Assembly (NCBI GenBank): GCA_023935145.1
Contig: CM043700.1
Location: 105,926,400 to 105,990,399 of the forward strand
DNA from: Bretschneidera sinensis
Lineage: Eukaryota; Streptophyta; Magnoliopsida; Brassicales; Akaniaceae
Reading direction: 5' to 3'
DNA: 64,000 nt
Shown piece by piece: positions 11,146-22,406 of this stretch. The stretch's first letter is position 1. Each line of letters begins with the position of its first letter. Below the pieces are notes generated by a model. The model saw nothing but the letters and a program-made list of their open reading frames with translations. It did not search any database and had not been told where the DNA came from. Both the position numbers and the translations under genes were made by a program.

Positions 11146-12473
11146 TGATTACGCTTAAACTATCACACTGTTATTGTGTATAGATGAGGTGTCGATCCCA
11201 CGAGGAAACACGAATTACAAAATAAAGTGTAAACCTTAACACGAACGATAAAAATCAAATGAAAGAATATGAGTTTTGATAATGGAATAACGTGAGAGAA
11301 TTTTGTAAATATAGCAAAGAATATAAATGAGAAATAACAAGGTTCCGGGAATCCGTCCTAGGTTCATTGCCTTGTTCCAATCTTGATTCAATTGATTTTA
11401 TCTCGATTGCTAGTTTCACATCCCAAACAAGCAATCGAAAAATATTCAATCACAACACATTAACACTCTAATGTAATTACTACAAATCACTCATTGATTT
11501 CGATTCAAGCACACATGACCTATCTTAAAGATTATCAAGAAACGACAATATATCTCAATGATAATACTGCAATAATGGACAATCTATAAGATAAATTTAC
11601 TGAAATCAATCACATCTAAACAACTTGACATAAAAAGTGCTTGACTAAACTTATATGGAGAAGGAAGATGCAATCACCGGATTAAGAGTATATCCTCTAA
11701 TTCTTACTTAATCAACGAGTAAATCATAAATAATATTCAACAATAAATCCTTACAACTGAATCAAGAATGGAAAACAAGAACAACTACACCTAAGAATTC
11801 ATCCATTTGCCTTACTTGGAGATTAGTTGGCCATGGGGCTTAAGCTTGATGAAGAATATGGAGCTCTCCCTTGATTTCCAGCACAAAAACAGACCTAGAA
11901 GCTGCAAACCCTTAAAGATCTATATATATACCATAAGGTTGAGGGGTGTTTTGGGCTAAAAATTTTTCATTTAGAAGCCCTAATTAGGTCAGGAGACCGT
12001 GTGTGCGCCTAGGCACAGCCTTACCCGCGCCTAGGCACTACCTTTGTCTGAAATTAGAGCCTTACCGGAGGCCGCGACACCCTTGATCCAAGCCACGGCG
12101 CCCTTGGTGATTCAAATATGGTGGTGGTTCTGTAGGCCGCGACGCCCCTTGGGCCAAGATGCGGCGCACACTGTTGTCCGGATTTTTACAAAGTTTGTGG
12201 AGGCTTCTGGTTGCGGCATACACTGAGGACTTGACTTTTCTTCCTTCTTTGCTTCTCTGCAACCACTCCAACACCCTGTTATGCATGGAATCTTGGTGCT
12301 TTAAGCATCAGTATCTTTTCCATCTCTTTTGAACTCAAAGTACCTGAAAATGCACCAAAATATTTCAATGATCCAAGAATGACATTTTAGAATTGTTAAG
12401 GTATAAATGAGTAATTCAACCCTAAAATGCTAACAAATAAGCACTGTTAAGATGCATTTTAAGACTCTCATCA
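11146..12473 (-). repeat. 3' LTR of element B
   Basis: The LTR runs from TGATTACGCTTAAAC to CTCATCA and is 1328 bp long. It matches 21881-22289 joined to 26420-27304. A TATA box (TATATATATA) lies at 11921-11930. On the minus strand a GC-rich word cluster (11995-12215, with forms of GGCCGCGACGCC and GCGCCTAGGCAC) lies just upstream of that TATA. Confidence 0.92.
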
Positions 12474-14200
12474 TAACCCCCAACTAGCTTATTGCTAGTC
12501 CCTAGCAATTCAAGCAAAAAACATAGAATGAATTCTTTTTTGGAAATCAAAACAAAATACAAAAATGTTAGTGTTAAACCAAGAGTGATTCAAAATTTTT
12601 GTCTCAGAAATCATGCATAACACACAACAAATAGAATCATTAAACATCACTCAAGTCCAAAAATAATCCAAATGTCAACATTAAAATCGTTATCGAATCT
12701 TAACATCCATCTTACCACAATCCATTAGTCCGAACACCCAGATGATTTTATGCACAACATAGCATGAATACAAGTCTTGGCCTCTAAACACAAATTAAAT
12801 TGCGTGACATCAATCACAAATCAAGCTCCATAAGCTCATTTTTCAAATCACTCTCCACTATGTAGAAAAATCACACTACATCGGATCAATAAGTCTTTTA
12901 ATAAGCTTGTAACGTTAGGCTAAGGTAAGGGTCAAGAAGAACAGGAAGTATTCAACAAGTAAAAGAACTCAATCTCTTAGTTTTAAACACAACCACTTTA
13001 AGCACTGATAACCTTACTTCAACACCCAACTCTTTCAACCATTTTTCGAGTATTTCTCGCAATAAATCACCATTTTTCTTCTTTCTTTGCCATAATTCAC
13101 TTTTTATTTTTTTTTTATTTTGGCACATAACCATTCACCTCTGTTTTCATTTTTTTACTCTTTTCCACAATCCCCAACTTATCTCTTTTAATATACTTGG
13201 GTTATGGTAGTAATATTGTTTTTCATATTTTCATCCTTACTCCTCTTAAGTACTTCTTAACAAATGTGTATAAACTAAGTTCTCTTAAAAGTAAGATAAG
13301 GATAAAATATTTTCAGGCTCATACAGGTGGGTAAATGGGTTATCGAGAGAAACAAGGCTCAAATTTTTTTCAAGAAAAGGCTCAAACAGGTGACTAGCGA
13401 TAAATATAGCACGGGTAAGTTTGGAAGGCTTAAACTGTCCAAAAATGGCCTAAATCATTTCCTAAATAGTGTGCATTCTAGGATTTCGCCTCAAGTTATT
13501 ATCAAATAAGTTCTAGAGCTTGTCGAGACCGTAAAAGTATTCACAAAACAATCGCACATAAAACTTCTCTAAATGCTTTAGACTAATCAGTAATCTTACC
13601 ACAAACCAGAGTCTCAAACCAAAGAAGATAGACACTTAATTTATTCTCAAACCGAAGCAAGATTTAACTTCTTCTAAATGCTATATGTTATCTCAATTAA
13701 ATTCATATCATTGACATGTGAATCAACTCCAAGGCTTAAAACAAAGCATGCTAAAAACATATAATAAAAAAGGGGAAAGCAACACCAAGCAGTTCAATGG
13801 TATGTAATAAGAAATGTGTTTCCTCCACCCCCAACTTAAGATAGACATTGTCCACAATGCTAAAGATAAAGGAAAGGAAACTCCCTTTGTAAGTAAAAGT
13901 GCACAGAAGCTGAAAATTGTGCACCATCATGTTAACTGCAGGCCATTCTTCTTACTGAAATTTCGATCTACAACATAGAACAAACACAACAAAAAGAGAG
14001 CAACTGCAGTGTACTATTAAAATTCCCACCGTATGTTAGGTTAACATATGAAATGGAAAGAAATAACTAAAAATGAAAAGAAAGTACGAAAAAGAAAATA
14101 ACAAAAAAGAAAAGAGAAGAAGAAAAAAAAAAGAAAAATGTTAGTACAGTTATCCGATAATAAATAAAATAAAAGGAAACAAACAAAATAGAACCCAAAA
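12474..14200 (-). other. 3' non-coding part of element B, with PPT at 12474-12488
   Basis: This AT-rich stretch runs from ORF3 to the 3' LTR. The polypurine tract (minus strand GCTAGTTGGGGGTTA) abuts the LTR at 12474-12488. No protein signature is visible, and the few open frames are chance. A similar CCCCAACTTAAG-ACATTGTCC block near 13826-13857 resembles one in the 3' regions of A (about 5373) and C (about 57018). This points to a shared 3' region in the lineage. Confidence 0.65.
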
Positions 14201-15315
14201 CTAATCCTCCATGTCATCATCCTCTTCTTCATTCTCTTCATTTTCTTCATTCTCCTCACCTGCCTCAGGAGTTGGATCAAAAGATGAACCCGGATAGGGT
14301 GGCAAAGTGGGAAAATGATCCATGTCACAAGCAGTGGCAGAGGCAAGGTGTTGGTACATCTGACCAAAAGAAGAGTACACCCCCACTTGATAATCGGCTT
14401 GCCTAGCCAAGAATCGTTCCTGATGATCCAATCTATCATGCAAGAGTTTCTGATGCTCGTCAACATGACTCTCTAAACGCTCAAGGCGTTTTGCAATAGT
14501 GAAATGCCTAGGGGGGAGGAGGGACTGCAATCGTAGCTCTCTCTCCCGGAACTGGTGGCCTTGAGGTTTTAATCATATTAAGCATGCCATCATTGATGGG
14601 CTTCTTAGGTTGCTGGGTCTCCTCATCAGGACTGTATTGGACTCCAGCTTGGATGTATAATTGGGTAATTAAGGAAGGGAAGTACAATCCAAGCTTTTGT
14701 TGCACAGTGTGTAGGATAGAATTAAATATGATCTGGTCCACATCAATAGTCATGCCCATCAAAATAGCATAAATCAACACCGCTCTCTCTACAATAAGGT
14801 CACTATAGTGTGAAGCAGGCATCAATCTCTGACATACAAAATATTACCAAGCTCGAGCATTGACAGTCAGACCTGTCATTTTCCATGTAGTGCCCGAAAT
14901 ACAGAGAGTTTGCAAATTTCTTCGTAGTTAATATTAGACACATATGCATTATACTCGTTGTTTTCTATGTCAGGGAGCCCATATAATCTATTGATAGCTG
15001 TGCTTCTAAAAGAAACTGTTTTACCCCTCACTCTCACCTTACCATTCCTATGTTCTTCTGCATTAACATAGAATTCTCTAATCACATTTGTGAGGGAATG
15101 AGATGGTTGGCTAGCAAATGTACCCCAATGCCTATCAATAATCATTCTATACAAGGTTGGGTTTACTCTCTCTGTGAAATTAAATCCTCTCTTAGGAATG
15201 GGTTTTCTAGTGTGCATCATCCTAATATATCTCTCACTAGCCTCAAAACTAACAAATTTTCTCTCATAATATTCTTGAGGTTGTTTCCCCCTTTATCTCT
15301 TAGTCTTAGGGGCCA
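14201..15315 (-). pseudogene. Element B ORF3 remnant, env-position Athila-type protein
   Basis: Three open stretches, 14876-15220, 14508-14825 and 14201-14530, read in order on the minus strand and form one protein separated by a stop and frameshifts. The N-terminal part has FTERVNPTLYRMIIDRHW, IREFYVNAEEHRNG and STAINRLYGLPDIEN. The middle part has MPASHYSDLIVERAVLIY and AILMG. The C-terminus is acidic, with long E runs (14200-14280), preceded by a heptad-like segment RLERLESHVDEHQKLLHDRL that could form a coiled coil. It corresponds in position to ORF3 of element A. No signal peptide or clear transmembrane span is seen. The domain resembles the 'putative plant transposon protein' family. 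Its role is unknown. Confidence 0.68.
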
Positions 15316-15734
15316 TTTGAATCAAATATATAGAACAACAGAACTAATTCAAAATCAACCACCTAAATAGCAAAAATGAACAACAAAGAGAAGAAATTTG
15401 CCTTACTTGATGGCCAAAGATGGAGAGAAGAAAGAGTTCCCACCAATTTGATATCTTCTTGAAAAGCCCAAAATCTTCTTAGAACCAAGTTTTTTTGAGA
15501 AATTTTCAGCAAAATCTACAATAGAAGTGAGCAATTCTTCAAAAATGGTGTTAGAATCAAGAAATAGTGAGAAAAAGAGTTGGTTAAGGTTTAATTTGGA
15601 GAGAGGATGGGAGAGAGGTGAGTGTGCTGTTGTTTTTGTGAAAGAAGAAATGAAGAAGAAGGCTGCAAAATTCGTTTATAAAGTGCAGATATAGGGTTTC
15701 ATTTTTTCAATTCCCAGGTGGGCGTCGCGGCTTG

Positions 15735-15862
15735 GGTTGGGCTTAGAACGTGCTAGAGGGCGAGGTGTGTATGGTGTTGGGCCACAGCACGCACACTGGG
15801 CTGGGTTGAGGACGCGTTGGAGGGTGAGGCGTGTATGGTGTTGGGCCGCAGCACGCACACTG
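15735..15862. repeat. Two-copy GC-rich tandem repeat, period about 64 bp
   Basis: The segment around GTGTATGGTGTTGGGCC occurs at about 15767 and again at about 15831. Flanking words are shared (AGGGCGAGG versus AGGGTGAGG, and GCACGCACACTGG in both). The two units differ at scattered positions. It lies in the pre-ORF3 spacer of element B. The open frames that cross it are shadows. Confidence 0.7.
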
Positions 15863-15969
15863 GTTCAAATTGGGCTTGCTGTGAGGCGAGGCGCCAGATG
15901 GGCTGGGCCTAGGTGCGACTTGGGCTGAAAACTTGATTTGTCTGCTAGGAAGAAATAATCAGTAACATC

Positions 15970-16231
15970 GATATAAAAATGCAAACAAAAAAAATAATTA
16001 AAAATAAACCTAAGACTAAAAACTATATAAAATCAAGCTAAAAATTAAAAATTAAAACTAAGTTAGACTAAACTAAAAACAAAAATTCTAAATTAACAAT
16101 GGATATAAAAATGCAAACCAAAAATAACTAAAAATAAACCTAAAACTAAAAATTAAATAAAATCAAGCTAAAAATTAAAAATTAAAACTAAGTTAGACTA
16201 AACTAAAAACAAAAATTCTAAATTAACAATG
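15970..16231. repeat. AT-rich tandem duplication, period about 131 bp
   Basis: The segment starting GATATAAAAATGCAAAC at 15970 recurs at 16102, and its first bases recur once more at 16232. The two full copies share long runs such as AAACTAAGTTAGACTAAACT and AAATTCTAAATTAACAATGG, and differ by small indels. It lies between integrase and ORF3 in element B. Confidence 0.85.
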
Positions 16232-16274
16232 GATATAAAATTAAACTAGTATACAGTGGAACGAAAGTACTCGA

Positions 16275-17660
16275 TTACGAAGCATAAACCGAAGCCACCA
16301 AAGAGATTTCTTCGGGGCTGTCTTTAATATGTTTGTGTTCCAAATAGAGCTTCAATCTTTGGCCATTGACTCGAAATGCTCGACCATCGGAAAGATCTTC
16401 GACCTCAACTACTCCATTGGGAAAAACACTCTTCACCACATAAGGTCCCTTCAATCGTGATTGCAATTTTCCGGGGTGGAGATGTAACCACGAGTCATAC
16501 AAAAAAACTTTGTTACCTTGTTCAAAATGTTTTTGGAGTATTTTTTGATCATGCACCGTCTTCATGCTTGACTTCAAGTCCTTGGCATTGTCATATGCAT
16601 CATCCCTCAACTCCGCAAGTTCGCAAAGTTGCAATTTCCTCTCTTCACCGGACGACTTGAAGTCATAGTTAAAATTCTGGATGGCCCAATATGCTTTGTG
16701 CTCAAGTTCTACCGGTAAGTGACATGCTTTGCCAAATACTAAGCGATAAGGAGATGCTCCAAGAACCGTCTTGTATGTTGTCCAATACGCTCAAAGTGCA
16801 TCCGTTAAGCGCAAGGACCAATCTTTTCGGTTCGGATTCATCGTTTTTTCAAGTATCCACTTTATCTCCCTGTTTGCTAGTTCTGCTTGGCCATTAGTTT
16901 GTGGGTGATATGCTGTAGAGACCTCATGGGTGACTCTATACCTGCGCATTAAAGCCTCAAAAGAATGGTTACAAAAATGTGACCCTTGATCGCTAATGAT
17001 AACACGTGGAGTGCCATACCTAGATAAGATATGCTCTTTGAGAAATTTAATGACAATTGTATTATCATTAGTGCGGCTAGGTATTGCTTCAACTCATTCA
17101 GAGACATAATCAATAGCAAGCAAAATATAAAGATACCCAAAGGAAGGTGGGAATGGTCCCATGAAATCGATCCCCCAACAATCAAAGATTTCCACCACTA
17201 GGATCTGGTTGAGAGGCATCATATGATGGCGGGTCAATGAACCTAACCTTTGACATCTTTCACATGATCTACAAAACTCATTAGCATCTTTGAATAAAGT
17301 GGGCCAATAAAAACCACATTGCAAAATTTTTGCGGCTGTCTTTTTTATAGAAAAGTGGCCACCACAAGCATATGTATGACAAAAGGTTAGCACACTATTA
17401 ACTTCCATATCTGGAATACATCTCCTTATTATTTGATAAGGGTAATATTTAAACAAATAAGGATCATTCCAATAGAAGTTCTTTACCTCAGCCAAAAACT
17501 TACGCTTGTCTTGTGCACTCAATGTAGATGGAACTTGGCGGGAAACCAAGTAGTTTGCAATGTCGACATACCATGATGTGTGACCAAGGACAGCAAATAA
17601 GTTTTCATCTGGAAAAGCTTCCCCAATGGGCACGAGGTCAGTTTTATTCTTGAATTCTAA
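16275..17660 (-). pseudogene. Element B integrase
   Basis: Read on the minus strand, the N-terminal zinc-binding segment has ACGGHF and CRSCERCQR (about 17240-17380). The catalytic core follows with [22 protein letters not shown] and [11 protein letters not shown], so all three acidic catalytic positions are visible. Then come the [13 protein letters not shown] block and the C-terminal domain [18 protein letters not shown]...[13 protein letters not shown] (16275-16634). The frame is interrupted by TGA at about 17095 (in S-E-stop-V-E-A-I) and by TGA near 16791 (in D-A-L-stop-A-Y). In each case relatives have tryptophan. Except for those stops it reads through. Confidence 0.87.
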
Positions 17661-18102
17661 GCGAGATAAATGGTCCACCACAACATTTTCCACCCCCTTC
17701 TTGTCTTTGATGGTTAAGTCGAATTCCTGCAAAAGCAAAATCCACCGTATCAAACAGGTCTTAGGATCCATTTTTGAAAAAAGAAATTTAAGGGTGGAGT
17801 GATCTGTAAATATAGTGATAGGTGAACCAATCAAATAAGATCGAAATTTATCCAATGCGAATACTACAGCTAGTAATTCTTTCTCGGTTGTGGTGTACAT
17901 CATTTGAGAATGATTCAATGTTCTACTAGCATAATAAATAGCAAATGGTTTTCCTTCCTTTCTTTGTCCTAAAACAGCCCCTACAGCATAGTCACTAGCA
18001 TCACACATAATTTCAAAAGGCAAAGTAAAGTCCAGTGATTGCATAATAGGGGCAGTTGTAAGCTTAGAGATTAGTTTCCTAAAGGCTTGCTCACATTCAA
18101 GG
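17661..18102 (-). pseudogene. Element B RNase H
   Basis: The start of the long open stretch 17094-18044 gives [19 protein letters not shown], then [35 protein letters not shown] and [10 protein letters not shown]. These are the four standard segments of a Ty3 RNase H, with all acidic residues in place. It runs directly into integrase. Upstream a TAG at about 18105, where relatives have tryptophan, separates it from RT. Confidence 0.87.
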
Positions 18103-18104
18103 CT

Positions 18105-19350
18105 CTATTTAAACTCAGTATCCTTTGTTAAAAGGTTACATAGGGGTCTAGAGATAGCACTAAAATTCTGAATGAACCTTCTATAAAACCCCGCATGCCC
18201 TAAGAGAGACCTAATATCTTTAATATTCTTAGGAGTGGGTAGTCTAGAGATCAATTCAATTTTCGATTTATCTACTTCTATCCCTTTTTCAGACACTATG
18301 TGGCCCAAGACTATTCTGGAAGACACCATAAAATCGCACTTCTCCCAATTAAGCACAAGCCCCTTTTCTTCACACCTGCACAAAACATTTTTCAGATTAG
18401 ATAAACATGAATCAAACGAAGTTCCAAACACGGTTGAATCATCCATGTACACTTCTACACATTTTTCAACCATGTCACTGAAAATACTCATCATGCATCT
18501 TTGAAAAGTAACCGGTGCATTACACAAACCAAAGGGCATTCTTCAAAAACTAAAAGTACCAAAAAGACAAGTAAAAGTGGTCTTCTCTTGATCCTCTAAG
18601 ACAATTCTTATTTGGTAGTATCCCGAATACCCATCCAAAAAACAGTAAAAAGGATGGCCAGCCACCCGTTCCAGAATTTGATCTATGAATGGTAGGGGAA
18701 AATGATCTTTTCGAGTAGCCGAATTAAGTTTCCTATAGTCTATGCACATTCGCCACCGGTCACTACCAGTTGGTACTAGTACTCCTTTCTCATTTTCTAC
18801 CACGGTCACCCCAGCTTTCTTAGGAACTACTTGGGTTGGACTAACCCACTTACTATCCGATATTGGATATATAATTCCCGCATCCAATAACTTTAAGACT
18901 TCTTTCTTAACTACCTCTTTCATAGTTGGATTTAGCCTTCTTTGTGGGTCTCTACGAAGGTTAGCTCCTTCTTCTAGATAAATCCTATGGGAACAAATTA
19001 AGGGGCTAACACCTTTTATGTCGACCATGGTCCAACCTAATGCAGATTTATGCTCTCTTAACAAATTTATCAATTGATCACATTGCACATCATTAAGTTC
19101 GGAGGAAATAATAACCGGAAAGGTATCACCTGGGCCTAAGAAAGTATGTTTAAGACTTGTGGGCAGCGGAGCTAAATTAGGCATTGGTATCTCCTCGGAA
19201 GAGGGTTTGGGTGCCTTCCTTTCTTTAGGCAACTCCTCAAAGCATGGCTGCCATGATTTCTTCATAAATTCTTGCGACTTATCAAAAACTTCAACAACAT
19301 TAACGGCATGGGGATAAATAGAAGAATCATCAAAATCAAGATTATTAAGA
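18105..19350 (-). pseudogene. Element B reverse transcriptase
   Basis: Two stretches cover the RT. In 18543-19508 the RT proper starts near SDSKWVSPTQVVPKKAGVTV and includes RWRMCIDYRKLNSATRK and FYCFLDGYSGYYQI. In 18105-18539 are MPFGLCNAPVTFQRCMM, the catalytic VYMDDSTVFG and RSLLGHAGFYRRFIQ. They are separated by a single TGA at 18540-18542, where element A has arginine (CGA to TGA would explain it). The upstream part of the same open stretch is the protease-RT linker. Only a few changes separate this from an open gene. Confidence 0.9.
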
Positions 19351-19950
19351 AGGAATTCCAAAGAGTTGGAATTATCTTTAATGTATTCATCCTCCAAAAT
19401 AAGCTCATCAATCATGTAAGTGTCAAAACACTCATCCTTTTCATGTGGCTGCCTTGACATTTGAAAAACATTCACCTCTAGAGTCATATTTCCAAATGAT
19501 AATGTCATTAGGCCATTTATTCAATTAATGAGGGCATTGGCAGTGGCCAGTAATGGTCTTCTAAGTATCAAAGGAATTTTTGACTTCGTATTCACAATAG
19601 ATATGGCATCTAAAACCAAAAAGTCAACAGGATAATAGAATTTGTCAATTTGCAATAAAACATCTTCTATAATACCTCTTGGTTTTCTTATTGATCGATC
19701 CGCTAATTGAAGTACCATGAAGGTTGGATTGATCTCACCTAGACCGAGCTGCAATTAGATGGAGTATGGCATGAGGTTCACACTAGCCTCCAAATCTAGC
19801 AATGCTTGCCCATAAGATTTGTTTCCAATTTGGCAAGCCACCGTTGGATAGCCCAGATCTTTATATTTGGGCGGTGTCATGCTATCAATTACCGCACTCG
19901 CTTGCTTCGTTAAAAATGCGGTCTTCTTCACATTATGTCTCATCTTGAGT
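19350..19950 (-). pseudogene. Element B protease
   Basis: The stretch 19755-19943 carries the active-site half: SYGQALLDLEASVNLMPYSI. The catalytic aspartate is present, but the usual D-L-G-A-S has become D-L-E-A-S. The stretch 19521-19754 continues with VLQLADRSIRKPRGIIEDVL and the flap and C-terminal part (KIPLILRRPLL). One stop (about 19755) and a second (about 19520) divide the gene. The glycine to glutamate change next to the catalytic residue would probably inactivate it even without the stops. Confidence 0.82.
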
Positions 19951-20036
19951 GTGCATAGATCCTTAATGACTTTAGCATAGTTGGGAACCTATTTTATGAC
20001 ATGAAGAAGAGGGAGGTTAATTTTAATATGCTGAAG

Positions 20037-21724
20037 CTATTCAAGGATCTCACCTTTTAATGTCGAATTTCTCTCCTTAGGCTTAAGGAGTGCTTGAGGG
20101 AAAGGCACCGGTGAAGAATCGGTATGAGCATCTTGTTCCTTGGGGGCTTCATCCTTGTTGCTCACGATGTTAGGGCTCAAGTTTGATGGTAAAGTGGGTC
20201 CATCAAGTTTCTTACCACTACGAGTGATCATGGCATTAACCTTTTTAACATTATGATTTTTCGGATCGGAGGTTTGTGCCATATGTTGTCACCTTGGATT
20301 TTGTTGTGGCTACGAAGGAAATCGACCTTGCTCTTAAATTGTCAAGAAACTAGTCAACTTGGTAAGTTGAATTTTTATTTCTTTTTGTTCCTCTTTGATC
20401 CCTTTTTGCTCCTCTAGCAACCATTGATTTATCTTGCCTTTTTCTTCCGCACTCTTGGCATGTACCTGCAAAATTGACTTAAACATATCTTCCAAAGGTA
20501 AAGATTGTTGTGGTGCATTAGATGAGGTTGCTTCCGGTTTCCATTGTGTACTAGAATGGGGATGAGTTTGTATATCGGATCTCCAATGGGTGCTAGATTG
20601 GGCAGGAAGTTGCACATCGAATTTCCAACCAAAATTAGGGTGATTCTTCCAACCGGGATTGTAGGTGTTAGAGTAGGGTGAGTATGGTTTCCTAAAGGGT
20701 ATACCCAAGGCATTACACTCTCTCTTCATCTCAAAATATGCTGGACAATCCTTAGGTACATGATCTAGCCCATTACACATAAAACAGGTTCGGGGGCTCT
20801 AGCATCCTTGGTTTTTAAGGTTTCAATTTCCTTCGTTAAGGCCTCTAAATGGGCTTTAAAGCTATTCTCTTCCTTAGGTTGATAAATTCCAGTAGGCTGA
20901 TTTCTCCTAGTACTTTCCATGGCACTCGGTCCTATCCAAGTGTGGGCTTTTTCCGATAGATCATCTAGGAAATCTATGGCTTGGTCAAGATCTTTTTGAA
21001 GAAAATCCCCATTGCACATCATTTCTATGAATTGTCGTTCCCAACTTAGGAGTCCATCATAGAAATAACTAACTACCCACCAACTCTCATACCCATGGTG
21101 TGGACAAGAATTCAAAAGGTCCTTGAAACGTTCCCAAACTTGATATAAGGTTTCACTCTCCTTTTGTGCAAAGTTTGAGATTTGTCTCTTTAGATTATTG
21201 GTCTTATGGGTTGGGAAATGCTTTTGGAAGAAGGCTTGAGTCATCTCATCCCAACTACCTATAGACCTAGGCCTTAACGAGTAAAGCTAAACCTTAGCCT
21301 TTTCCTTAAGTGAAAAAGGGAAAAACCGAAGTTTGACGGTGTCTACCATATCAGCCCTATTTTGAAAAGTTGCTACTACTTCCTCAAATTCCCTAACATG
21401 GACATAGGGGTTTTCATTTTCAAACCCATAGAAGGTTGGTAGCAATTGGATCATGCCCGACTTAAACTCAAGTTGTTGAACATTAGGGGGGAACATGATA
21501 CAAGATGGTGTGGCTGTTCGGCTAGAATGCAAGTAGTCCTTAAGTGTCCTAGCAACATTTTCATTGTGATTGTCGGCCATGTTAACAAAGTCCTTTAAAT
21601 TCTCGTTTGGAGGTGCACTATGGGTTGATCTAGGCGAGGTTTCACTAACGGACGTGAAAGGAGATGGTAACTCTATTTCAGGTCCTCTAATGAATCTACC
21701 TCGCGAATCTCTCGGTCTAAGCAC
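20037..21724 (-). pseudogene. Element B gag with retrotransposon gag domain and zinc knuckle
   Basis: Gag starts at about 21724 (MLRPRDSRGRFIRGPEIELP). Open stretches are 21287-21724, 20765-21244, 20334-20780 and 20037-20282. Capsid motifs include FENENPYVHVREFEEV, then FFQKHFPTHKTNNLKRQI and ERFKDLLNSCPHHGYESW, which belong to the plant retrotransposon gag domain. A zinc-knuckle region follows at about 20740-20780 (CNGLDHVPKDCP). The C-terminal part contains the linker MITRSGKKLDGP near 20200-20240, seen in Athila Gag-Pol. A TAG near 21285 and TGA or frame changes near 20765 and 20285-20330 break it. Confidence 0.83.
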
Positions 21725-21857
21725 ACACCAATTGAGTTAGAGGGGAAATAAATAAAATAGAATAATAAAAGAAAATCAGAAAATCAAAACAAAGAGAAAA
21801 GAACAATATTACCGTCTTTGTCTCAAAGTTGACAATCTTCCTTAAGTTAAGCGTGCC

Positions 21858-21875
21858 TCCCCGGCAACGGTACCA
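21858..21875 (-). other. Primer-binding site of element B, tRNA-Asp type
   Basis: On the minus strand TGGTACCGTTGCCGGGGA follows the 5' LTR after a few bases. It matches the 3' end of plant tRNA-Asp (family form TGGCGCCGTTGCCGGGGA) with two differences. This primer is characteristic of the Athila branch. It also fixes the orientation and the LTR edge at 21881. Confidence 0.88.
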
Positions 21876-21880
21876 AAATT

Positions 21881-22289
21881 TGATTATGCTCAAACTATCA
21901 CATGGTTATTATGTATAGATGAGGTGTCGATCCCACGAGGAAACGCGAACTACGAAAGAAAGTGTAAACCTTAACACGAACGATAAAAATCAAATGAAAG
22001 AATATGAGTTTTGACAATGGAATAACATGAGAGAATTGTGTAAATATAACGAAGAATATAAATGAGAAATAACAAAGTTTCGGGAATCCTCCCTAGGTTC
22101 GTTGCCTTGTTCCAATCTTGATTCAATTGATTTTATCTCGATTGCTAGTTTCACATCCCAAACAAGCAATCAGAAAACATTCAATCACAACACATTAACA
22201 CTCTAATGTAATTGCTACAAATCACTCATTGATTTCGATTCAAGCACACATGACCTATCTTAAAGATTATCAAGAAACAACAATATATC
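21881..22289 (-). repeat. 5' LTR of element B, first part (left of LINE1)
   Basis: It starts TGATTATGCTCAAAC and matches 11146-11550 of the 3' LTR. It ends with AAGAAACAACAATATATC (22272-22289), which served as the target of LINE1. Confidence 0.92.
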
Positions 22290-22406
22290 AGTCGCGGGCA
22301 GCTAGAGAGAGAAGCTCTCAACTGTGAACAGTGCTGCCCATGGTCTCCCGATCATCTCTCCTCCATCTTCACCTCTTTCTGTGCTACTCTTTCTGCCATC
22401 TTCAGC

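Larger units (their letters stand above)
15316..16270 (-). other. Spacer between integrase and ORF3 of element B
   Basis: No gene is supported. On the minus strand the spacer has, in order: an AT-rich tandem duplication, a GC-rich word cluster (15715-15930), a TATA-like TTTATAAA (15675-15682), and a purine/pyrimidine-rich leader running into ORF3. This order, GC words then TATA then leader, copies the layout of B's own LTR and suggests an internal promoter for ORF3. That is inference from arrangement only. Confidence 0.5.

Noticed and set aside
15676..15928. Overlapping open frames in the GC-rich spacer of element B
   Set aside because: Both strands are open because of base composition and a 64-bp tandem duplication. 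There are no protein motifs.
21858..21875. tRNA-Asp gene fragment
   Set aside because: Only the 3' complement of the tRNA is present, immediately next to an LTR. It is a primer-binding site. The same applies at 9-21, 35861-35872 and 58592-58611.
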